Of a stretch of DNA of 13,158 bases, positions 7,064 through 13,158 are shown piece after piece. The DNA is taken from NCBI GenBank assembly GCA_030453055.1, contig JAKDLC010000026.1, positions 1 to 13,158 on the forward strand. The letters run 5' to 3'. The position numbers and the translations under genes are program-made. Under the pieces are notes generated by a model. It did not search any database. It worked only from the letters and a program-made list of their open reading frames with translations, and was not told where the DNA came from. Every line of letters starts with the position of its first letter. The first letter of the stretch is position 1. Source of the stretch: Nitrosospira sp. Its GTDB lineage: Bacteria; Pseudomonadota; Gammaproteobacteria; Burkholderiales; Nitrosomonadaceae.

Positions 7064-8731
7064 CTAAACGGTTACCCCGTTTGGAATCACTCTTGGATTC
7101 ATGCGGTCGTAGACGAAAGAACGGCTGCTGTTTCTTTTATCAATTTGCCCTTCTATTTCGTCTAGCCGGTCTCTGAACCGCCTTATCACATCGCGTGCTT
7201 CAGGGTCGAATTGCTGTAGCTCGTACTGACCAATCGAGTTGACACGAAAATTCGTCAGGAAATAGGTCCACGTTTGCGAATACGCAGATCGAAACGCTGG
7301 CAGGAACTTCAATAATTCAGCTGCCTTCATTTCAGCGTTTTTTCCCGCCGGAGGCGGGGCATAAGCTGAATACGGCATATTGGGAACGAATCCCGGATAT
7401 TTGTATTGGTGGAAGTGAATGCAGGAATGAAACGCAGTACATAGAAAAATGATATGACCAAGCGTCTCGGCCAGCTCTTGCCTGGACCCGAATCTGGCAG
7501 GAAACCCGGGGATTCTGCCGCGATCTCGTGCACTGATATCATTTGCCCACGCCTGAATCTCATGGTCTTCGGTAATGTCCGCTTCGGATTTGTAGTATAA
7601 ATCGACATATTCCTTGCTAAAGCTTTGAATTGCGTTCCATAACAAAACGCCATCATCGCGATAGGGATAAAAAAGATCAGGATTATCGACTTCCCGGTTC
7701 GCAATATCATCAGGAAAGGCGGATTCTTTGAAATCAAAGCTCGTCATGCCATTGGCCATGCACTGCATCGTCGAGTCATAGTCTCCGGCAAATAACTCAC
7801 CGAACCGGCCCGGGCGTCCTTTCCGGTTTTTCAGGAAAGTGTGCTGGTGATTGACATTGAGCGTATATTGAAGATGTGGATTCAATAGAATATAGAGCGG
7901 GTGAGATTTATAAAGCTGTCTCCGTGAGGCCATGATTATGGCCTCCATGACGTAGTGAATACGGGTCTCATGGGTATACAGTATTTGATGGTTGCCATCC
8001 GCGACTTGAGCGAACATTTTTGCTGTCAGCCATAGATTGCCGTCTTTTGAAGTATAGATTGCATTATCGGGTCTGGAATCCTGGTATAACTGTATGGCGA
8101 TCGGCCGCAACATGCCGTCCGATTGCAAAAACAACACGACGATCGGAGTCGTGACATATTGTTTTTGGCCGCCGTCGATATGCCCCGGGTTTAACTGCAA
8201 TACATCCAAGGCTGCATAGTCCAAGACATATACGCGCTTTTGTTCAATAGCAGCCTTATAGTCAATCTCATCAATTTGCGCTTCAAAAATGTGTCGGATT
8301 TCAGATTCCGGCAGCTTTTCCGGTAGAGGATTCTGGTTGGTTACAGCGCGCAATACCACGGGATTGACGCCAATGACGCGTTGCAGACCAAATATCAGAT
8401 CTTGCTGGAAGCTATCAACCAGATCGGGATTTGGAGGACTGGACGGAAAAAAAACATAGTCTCGATAGCTTGCCATCGGCTTGCCGAGCAAGTAGCGCAA
8501 AAAAGTGACCGAGAGACTGGGTAAGCTTGGAATCAACTGTAAAAGATTCATCCCCCCACGGAGCCAATATCCAATGCCGGGTATCTCTCGCCACGGCAGT
8601 TTACGCGCGACAGCAATAGTATTGGCATACTCATAGGCGTATTGATATTGCGCCTGCCTCTGAAGAAGATAATTTCTCCGATCTTCTACTGCGCGTATAT
8701 TTTCTTCGTTTTGTGGTAGCTTATTCGACAC
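7064..8731 (-). CDS. lipoxygenase without PLAT domain
   Basis: A 555-residue non-heme-iron lipoxygenase (fatty-acid dioxygenase). It starts at GTG, six bases after AAGGAG (8738-8743), and lacks an N-terminal PLAT/C2 domain. WLTAK (234-238) leads into the iron helix, with His248 and His254 then TH, Glu263 and HPLYILLNPHLQYTLNVN (277-294). AFHSCIHFHQY (433-443) gives the third ligand His435 and the fourth-position His439, which is His as in mammalian enzymes and not Asn. PNMP follows. The chain ends RVIPNGVTV, so Val555 is the carboxylate ligand where Ile is usual. The first ligand pair is spaced HX5H; the family norm is HX4H. Ala315 in ELFAGD aligns with the Coffa-Brash Ala typical of S-specific enzymes. 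FPDDIANREV (339-348) is a family signature. It lies 54 bases after the COX-like gene in the same operon. Substrate and regiospecificity are unknown. Confidence 0.93.
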   Translation of the reverse strand: MSNKLPQNEENIRAVEDRRNYLLQRQAQYQYAYEYANTIAVARKLPWREIPGIGYWLRGGMNLLQLIPSLPSLSVTFLRYLLGKPMASYRDYVFFPSSPPNPDLVDSFQQDLIFGLQRVIGVNPVVLRAVTNQNPLPEKLPESEIRHIFEAQIDEIDYKAAIEQKRVYVLDYAALDVLQLNPGHIDGGQKQYVTTPIVVLFLQSDGMLRPIAIQLYQDSRPDNAIYTSKDGNLWLTAKMFAQVADGNHQILYTHETRIHYVMEAIIMASRRQLYKSHPLYILLNPHLQYTLNVNHQHTFLKNRKGRPGRFGELFAGDYDSTMQCMANGMTSFDFKESAFPDDIANREVDNPDLFYPYRDDGVLLWNAIQSFSKEYVDLYYKSEADITEDHEIQAWANDISARDRGRIPGFPARFGSRQELAETLGHIIFLCTAFHSCIHFHQYKYPGFVPNMPYSAYAPPPAGKNAEMKAAELLKFLPAFRSAYSQTWTYFLTNFRVNSIGQYELQQFDPEARDVIRRFRDRLDEIEGQIDKRNSSRSFVYDRMNPRVIPNGVTV

Positions 8732-8785
8732 GCGGCGCTCCTTTACAGAAAATAAAACTCGCTTGGTATCTCAAATAATTCCGGG

Positions 8786-10393
8786 TTAGCTGTCTGATGA
8801 CCGAGTCGGTGTCTGGAAGCTTGCAACGACCGTATCGCTATCCTTTACGTTACGGTTAACAATATCCGCAAGCGAGTTTGTTTCTTCAATGATAGATTGT
8901 CCAACCCTTGAAAATGTCATTTCGTTGTGTACGTAGACCGATACAAGCGGGTTTGTCAGCGCGTGGGTGAACGCATCATAACCAACCATCCGTACCATAA
9001 GGGGTCCAAGACTAAAGCCTTCATCATGATCTTCGGCGGATATGCCGACCTGCCACTCCAGATCCTCGATCCGGCCATTATAGAGTTCCTTCAGTTCTCG
9101 CTGTAGTTCGTGATCATCCGTTAATTCCTCGAAACTCCTCAAGCGAGGCATGCTGAATGCTTCACGATAGTCATTGAATGAACGCAGCTTGGCTTGGCGT
9201 CCCATTGCGACGGTGCGCTCCATGACGCTTCTATTATCGTCACCGACAGGAATCGGATCGAAAAAGAAACCATGGGTATTGTGAAGACCAATACGGCCGG
9301 CTCGTTGCATCGACGCCGCCGTTATCAGCGGCCCGATGCCATATTGAGTGACCAAAGGGGTATTGTTACGAAATTCATCCAGCTTGTATAACTTGTCGCC
9401 AACCACATAGTTTTCCGGGACCATCGAGTGCCATCGGTACAGGAGATTGAATTCCAGGGAGATCCAGTTGGTACGGTACCAGCGCTGTCTTTCCGCCAAA
9501 TCAGGGGATGGGTCAAGGGTAAAACCAAACTGTGTAAAGCGCGAGACGTAATCCCGCAAAACCACTTTGATCAGCAGCACGATCATGATGTTTCTGGCCG
9601 TCTGAAACAGGCGTTCATCATCCCATCTTGAATAAGCCCCCTTTAACGAATCACAAATCCGATTGTGTTCACGCAGCAGGAGCGTATTCATTATGGTATA
9701 GCCAATCGACGAATTGCCGTGCTCCAAGCCGGTGGCAAGCATGCGTTTTAACCGGTTCTCGGGAACGTTGTTGAAAACAAAATCCAAAGCGTATCGCGGG
9801 TGCAACTTCTCAAATTCTTCATTGGCGAACACCCAATTGCCGGTAGTCGTCTCATCAACGTTAAAAAGATAGGGAGGAAAAATTTCTCCATCGATAATCT
9901 GGTACTTCAGTTTTCCATCCTTTTGTAACCGTAAATAGTGTGTAACTTCTTCGCGCAAACCATAAATCTGGCAAAGATCGATTTCGTGATTCGATGTATT
10001 TTTTCGACGATCGCGAAAATCCGTTCTAAGGAAACTATCGGTAAACCATTGGGCAAAGAAAGAAAATAGTATGCTTGTATCGACCGAAGGTATTTCTTTA
10101 TTCTCTTTTCTTCGCCATAGATCAACGACTTTTTCTATGCTCGGAAAATTCTGATCTCCTTCCGCCTCTGGCAGATGTCGTCCGGTAAATGACCTGTCAG
10201 TCAACGATTGCCATGTGGTATACGACGAAGCCATTGAAAACGGCCTGGGACGAGGGTTGGTGGAATAGGCTTGCCAATTGATGAAAGTGTCGCTGATGAA
10301 TCGCCGCAACCACGTTATCCGCGATGCAATCCTGGCAATCCATGGGAACCTGTTTACAATCCGGAAAACAATCTGAAAAAAGAATTCGTTCAT
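8786..10393 (-). CDS. cyclooxygenase-like heme dioxygenase
   Basis: A 535-residue member of the animal heme peroxidase superfamily, strikingly similar to prostaglandin endoperoxide synthases. Matching blocks (numbered from ATG 10393) include FFAQWFTDSFLRTD (112-125), DGKLKYQIIDGE (159-170), LLREHNRICD (239-248), RLFQTAR (261-267), EFNLLYRWH (314-322), SFNDYREAF (405-413) and SFEELT (420-425). Tyr319 matches catalytic COX Tyr385 and His322 matches proximal His388. Gln115 matches Gln203, but the distal His207 position is Asp119. The aspirin-site Ser530 is not conserved and no clear Arg120 equivalent is seen. There is no signal peptide or EGF domain. An amphipathic N-terminus (about 3-38) resembles the COX membrane-binding helices. 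AAGGGGG six bases upstream favours ATG at 10393 over an in-frame TTG at 10399. It is the first gene of an operon with the lipoxygenase. The product is probably an oxygenated fatty acid; prostaglandin formation is unproven. Confidence 0.92.
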   Translation of the reverse strand: MNEFFFQIVFRIVNRFPWIARIASRITWLRRFISDTFINWQAYSTNPRPRPFSMASSYTTWQSLTDRSFTGRHLPEAEGDQNFPSIEKVVDLWRRKENKEIPSVDTSILFSFFAQWFTDSFLRTDFRDRRKNTSNHEIDLCQIYGLREEVTHYLRLQKDGKLKYQIIDGEIFPPYLFNVDETTTGNWVFANEEFEKLHPRYALDFVFNNVPENRLKRMLATGLEHGNSSIGYTIMNTLLLREHNRICDSLKGAYSRWDDERLFQTARNIMIVLLIKVVLRDYVSRFTQFGFTLDPSPDLAERQRWYRTNWISLEFNLLYRWHSMVPENYVVGDKLYKLDEFRNNTPLVTQYGIGPLITAASMQRAGRIGLHNTHGFFFDPIPVGDDNRSVMERTVAMGRQAKLRSFNDYREAFSMPRLRSFEELTDDHELQRELKELYNGRIEDLEWQVGISAEDHDEGFSLGPLMVRMVGYDAFTHALTNPLVSVYVHNEMTFSRVGQSIIEETNSLADIVNRNVKDSDTVVASFQTPTRSSDS

Positions 10394-10411
10394 ATCCAAC
10401 CCCCTTTAAAC

Positions 10412-10450
10412 ATCCGGGTTATCCGGGTTAAGTGGCAATTGGCCGGATAA
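10412..10450. repeat. tandem and inverted repeat upstream of the COX-like gene (operator candidate)
   Basis: ATCCGGGTT occurs twice in tandem (10412-10420 and 10421-10429). TTATCCGG (10419-10426) is also inverted as CCGGATAA (10443-10450) with 16 bases between the arms. The element lies between the predicted minus-strand -10 box and the COX-like ribosome binding site. It could be a repressor site or an mRNA stem. The upstream member belongs to a 14-bp repeat also found at 7022-7035. Confidence 0.5.
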
Positions 10451-10465
10451 CGCAGTTTTATTATG

Positions 10466-10471
10466 ATTATA
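10466..10471 (-). promoter_or_regulatory. -10 box for the COX/LOX operon
   Basis: On the minus strand this reads TATAAT, a perfect -10 hexamer, about 70 bases before the ATG at 10393. No good -35 box is found 16-18 bases upstream (about TTCTGC). If real, the promoter is weak and may need an activator. Confidence 0.4.
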
Positions 10472-10480
10472 GTCGGTCCG

Positions 10481-10508
10481 TTGTAAAACGCAGAAAATGG
10501 ACTATGAT
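10481..10508 (+). promoter_or_regulatory. sigma-70-type promoter of the subtilase gene
   Basis: TTGTAA (10481-10486) and TATGAT (10503-10508) are separated by 16 bases. Transcription would start near 10515, about 43 bases before the ATG at 10558. It is divergent from and close to the COX/LOX promoter region, so shared control is possible. Confidence 0.5.
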
Positions 10509-10557
10509 AAAAATTATCCACGATCTTTCATCTTTGATTAGCAAGTAAGGGAATTCA

Positions 10558-12603
10558 ATGCCGTCATTTATCCGTCCGCCGGAAGAACAAGCAAGTGTCA
10601 AACCATTTGATCCGGTAGTGCTTGACAGCTCAGTCATCGCTATCCCGCTTCTCCGGCAGATGGAGCAAGAATTACGGAGAATTAAAGTCTTTCAGGCTGA
10701 GCATCCCCATGCCCCGCGCGAGTTCAACGCCGTGATCGAATACAACAGGACGGAGCCCGATAGGGCGGAGGAGATGCGAGCCCTTGTCGTCGAGATGGCG
10801 GATCGTGCGGCAAATAAGGCTGTGGAAGCATCGAAAAAACGTCTTGCCGCGATCGCGCCCGCCGGGAAACAAATTTCCGATGATTCGACTAAGCGTCGTG
10901 CCGATATTTATGGGGATATGCCCTTGATGGAGCTGAGGCGGCACGCGGCGCTCGAAGTTGCAAAAGCCGAGCAAAGGATTGGCCCCCTTCAGGAAGATGG
11001 AGCCTATGGCTTTGCCAACCTGCACGCGTCCATCATCCGCCGCCTGCTGGCCGAAAACGATCGGATATCGGCGACGGGTGAGGAGCGGAGTAGACCCATC
11101 GTTCAAATTCATCCCGTCCGATATGAGATCATCATCGATCTGAATCTTGAGTATCCTGGCGGGCGGGAGGCCGCACGCCGCTGGGTGTTTAACAACATCG
11201 AGCAGGCTAAAGAAAAAGCGAATGTCCACGACGCCGGTCAGGATGTTCATCTCAAGAAAGACCAGCGGGAAAGCAGCTACGTATTCGCACGGCTGGAAGC
11301 GCGGGTTATCAAAGCCCTTGTCGATCTCGATATCGACGAGGTCAAGAAGGCGGAAGCCGGAAATCGTGATGCAAGCCTGGACAATTCGGCCGGTGCGCCG
11401 AAAGTCAGTCCGAGCAAATTTCGCGCGATCTTTCGTATCTGGCCGGACTTTGAGGTTTCCGCGTATATCAACAAATCAATCGCCACAGTGAAGGCGGATG
11501 CGGCGCAAAATTCCTTTTCCGCGCATGGTGCGGGAATCACATGGGCTGTTATGGATTCGGGTATCAAGCACGATCATGAGCACTTCCTTAAACATAACAA
11601 TGTCGATACAAATTTAACATGGCACAAGGATTTCACGGTGGATGGCAGTGGTCCGTTCGATGATGAAAATGGACATGGCACTCATGTGGCCGGTATTATC
11701 GCCGGCGAATGGTGCGTGACAGCCGAGGCGCCGGCGTCCGCCGCAGCGCCCACGTCCACGGCTGCGCCCAAACCCGCTGCGCGAATACCTATCGCAGTCT
11801 CGCGCTACTTGAAAAAGGACTTCGGGGATGTCGAGTACCAGCCGATAAAACTCGTTGAGGGCGTAAGGGGCATGGCCCCGCGGTGCAAGCTTGTGAGCCT
11901 GCGCGTGCTTGACGAAAACGGAAAAGGCAGCGTGAGCAATCTCATCGCCGCGATCGGTCATGTACAGGAAATTAACGGTTACGGCCGCAGGCTTCTAATC
12001 CAAGGAGTCAACATGAGTCTGGGATACAACTTTGAGCCCGAGTGGTTTGCGTGCGGCCAGAGTCCGCTCTGTGTGGAGGTCGATCGGTTGGTAAAAACGG
12101 GGGTCGTTGTCGTTGTGGCGGCCGGCAATACCGGATACGGAACGCTAAAGTCCTCTATCGGTGCAACGGCTGCGGGCATGGCTCTGACAATCAATGATCC
12201 CGGCAATTCCGATCTTGCCATCACAGTCGGTTCAACGCATCGCGACATGCCGCATGTTTACGGGGTGTCATACTTTTCCTCCAAGGGGCCGACCGGCGAT
12301 GGCCGCCTCAAACCGGACCTCGTTGCGCCGGGCGAAAAGATTATTTCGTGCGCGACGGGCAACCTGAAAAATAAGGGTGCGCATGGTATCGAGTGCGATT
12401 ATGTGGAAACCAGCGGTACGAGTATGGCGGCTCCCCATGTCAGCGGCGCAATCGCCGCATTCCTGTCGGTGCGCATTGAATTCATCGGCAAGGCGGAACG
12501 CGTTAAGGAGATTTTTCTCGCTTCGGCCACGGATCTGCGGCGTGACCGGTATTTTCAAGGTGCCGGCCTGGTCGATTTGATGCGCGCCATTCAGTCGGTA
12601 TAA
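10558..12603 (+). CDS. subtilase (S8) serine protease with repetitive N-terminal region
   Basis: A 681-residue subtilisin-type serine protease. The catalytic domain spans about 322-680. Asp333 is in AVMDSGI, His373 in NGHGTHVAG, the oxyanion Asn524 in VAAGN and Ser622 in SGTSMAAPHVSG, so the triad is complete. The first 320 residues are much longer than a standard prodomain and carry repeated units (strands AVIEYN, EIIIDLN and AIFRIW; helices YGFANLHASIIRRL and YVFARLEARVIKAL). An Ala/Pro-rich insert (about 389-409) follows the His motif and looks like a flexible linker. No Sec or Tat signal is present, so it is probably cytoplasmic or exported by another route. AAGGGA (10547-10552) precedes the ATG. 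The alpha/beta-hydrolase-like gene follows 60 bases later. The substrate is unknown. Confidence 0.92.
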   Translation: MPSFIRPPEEQASVKPFDPVVLDSSVIAIPLLRQMEQELRRIKVFQAEHPHAPREFNAVIEYNRTEPDRAEEMRALVVEMADRAANKAVEASKKRLAAIAPAGKQISDDSTKRRADIYGDMPLMELRRHAALEVAKAEQRIGPLQEDGAYGFANLHASIIRRLLAENDRISATGEERSRPIVQIHPVRYEIIIDLNLEYPGGREAARRWVFNNIEQAKEKANVHDAGQDVHLKKDQRESSYVFARLEARVIKALVDLDIDEVKKAEAGNRDASLDNSAGAPKVSPSKFRAIFRIWPDFEVSAYINKSIATVKADAAQNSFSAHGAGITWAVMDSGIKHDHEHFLKHNNVDTNLTWHKDFTVDGSGPFDDENGHGTHVAGIIAGEWCVTAEAPASAAAPTSTAAPKPAARIPIAVSRYLKKDFGDVEYQPIKLVEGVRGMAPRCKLVSLRVLDENGKGSVSNLIAAIGHVQEINGYGRRLLIQGVNMSLGYNFEPEWFACGQSPLCVEVDRLVKTGVVVVVAAGNTGYGTLKSSIGATAAGMALTINDPGNSDLAITVGSTHRDMPHVYGVSYFSSKGPTGDGRLKPDLVAPGEKIISCATGNLKNKGAHGIECDYVETSGTSMAAPHVSGAIAAFLSVRIEFIGKAERVKEIFLASATDLRRDRYFQGAGLVDLMRAIQSV

Positions 12604-12605
12604 AT

Positions 12606-12631
12606 ATCCTGAACATACACATCCTGAACAT
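12606..12631 (+). repeat. two direct copies of ATCCTGAACAT
   Basis: ATCCTGAACAT occurs at 12606-12616 and 12621-12631 with a 15-base period, right after the subtilase stop and before the next ribosome binding site. It is probably a local duplication. A role as a binding site is possible but unsupported. Confidence 0.55.
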
Positions 12632-12663
12632 TCCTTAAAAACAGAAAAAAAGGAGCATACCTT

Positions 12664-13158
12664 ATGAATGAGATCGCCGGAATTCCTTACATTGAAGCGG
12701 AATTCGACAAGAATGGCGTGGGGACCGGAGCGCAAATCAACGTGCCCGCTGGAGTGACGGATCTCTTCGTCATATCGCACGGATGGAACAACAACAAGCT
12801 CAGGGCCGAGGAGGTGTATCGCAAATTCTTCGAGAATTTTGTCGCAGTTGCTCCCCCCGGCGATTTGCCGGGACGCAACTTCGCTATAGTCGGTATAATC
12901 TGGCCTTCCAAAGAGTACGACGCGTCCGTCGCCGTTTCCGGGGTATCGGGCGCGGCGCAAGGCTCCGCCGGACTTGGAGTTGCAGATGCGGAGTCCGGCA
13001 AGGCCCTGGAAGAAAAGCTCGATCAGATGAAAGATATTTTCACAGAGCCCCGGCAACAGCAACTTCTCGATGAAGCAAAAGCGCTACTTCCGGATCTCGA
13101 CGAAAAAACCTCCGCGCGGCTTGATTTTGTGAACAAAATGCGCTCCTTGCTCGATCCG
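12664..13158 (+). CDS. alpha/beta-hydrolase-like protein, 3' end beyond window
   Basis: The reading frame is open from the ATG to the last base (165 codons), so the protein is truncated only by the window edge. AGGAG (12651-12655), eight bases upstream, supports the start. TDLFVISHGWNNN (32-44) has the strand plus His-Gly-Trp motif that forms the oxyanion region of many alpha/beta hydrolases and lipases. A second strand, FAIVGIIWPSKEYD, follows near 73-86, as expected when the fold continues. A Gly/Ala/Ser-rich run (about 88-105) comes next, then a charged helical region. The nucleophile Ser elbow would lie beyond the window. It is probably co-transcribed with the subtilase. A lipase or esterase role is possible but unproven. 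Confidence 0.75.
   Translation, partial: MNEIAGIPYIEAEFDKNGVGTGAQINVPAGVTDLFVISHGWNNNKLRAEEVYRKFFENFVAVAPPGDLPGRNFAIVGIIWPSKEYDASVAVSGVSGAAQGSAGLGVADAESGKALEEKLDQMKDIFTEPRQQQLLDEAKALLPDLDEKTSARLDFVNKMRSLLDP

Noticed and set aside
10394..10399. TTG start for the COX-like gene, two codons upstream
   Set aside because: The AAGGGGG ribosome binding site would directly abut it; the ATG at 10393 has a normal 6-base spacing.
12268..13062. 264-codon minus-strand open frame across the subtilase end and the hydrolase start
   Set aside because: It is antisense to the catalytic Ser motif of the subtilase and to the HGW motif of the hydrolase; the plus-strand genes have ribosome binding sites and clear families.

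Overview
The window looks like chromosomal DNA of a Gram-negative bacterium. Gene starts carry clear Shine-Dalgarno boxes and promoters fit the sigma-70 consensus. Genes sit in short co-directional groups with small overlaps. I cannot name the organism from sequence alone; a proteobacterium is the best guess (low confidence). No rRNA, tRNA, CRISPR array or intact insertion sequence is visible.

Layout, left to right. (1) Positions 239-5632, plus strand, hold a probable peroxide or hydroperoxide operon. It contains two paralogous small proteins of unknown function (371-802 and 1117-1572), a membrane-anchored protein with an internal duplication (1596-2900), a DyP-type heme peroxidase (2916-4430) and a catalase-related hemoprotein (4427-5632). 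The last two genes overlap by 4 bases. (2) Positions 5742-6874 have their own near-consensus promoter and a structured leader. They encode a STAS-like (DUF4325-type) protein and a PIN-domain protein overlapping by one base (TAATG), which looks like a regulatory or toxin/defence-like pair. (3) Positions 7064-10393, minus strand, are a two-gene operon: a cyclooxygenase (prostaglandin-endoperoxide-synthase)-like heme dioxygenase followed by a PLAT-less lipoxygenase. (4) Positions 10481-13158, plus strand, start from a divergent promoter. They encode a long subtilase with a repetitive N-terminal region and the first 165 codons of an alpha/beta-hydrolase-like protein cut by the window edge.

The main result is the clustering of two different fatty-acid dioxygenase families (COX-like and LOX) next to two heme enzymes that could act on the hydroperoxides they make (a catalase-related protein and a DyP). 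I infer a bacterial oxylipin-making or lipid-peroxide-handling island. Several catalytic centres depart from the textbook pattern. The COX-like protein has Asp where the distal heme His is expected. The lipoxygenase has an HX5H instead of HX4H iron motif and ends in Val. The catalase-like protein has a Thr-His distal pair, as in coral allene oxide synthase, and lacks the distal Asn. The DyP motif is GFEDS instead of GXXDG. A 14-bp sequence occurs at both ends of the COX/LOX operon, and its upstream copy lies in a tandem and inverted repeat that could be an operator. Substrates and products are not determinable from sequence.
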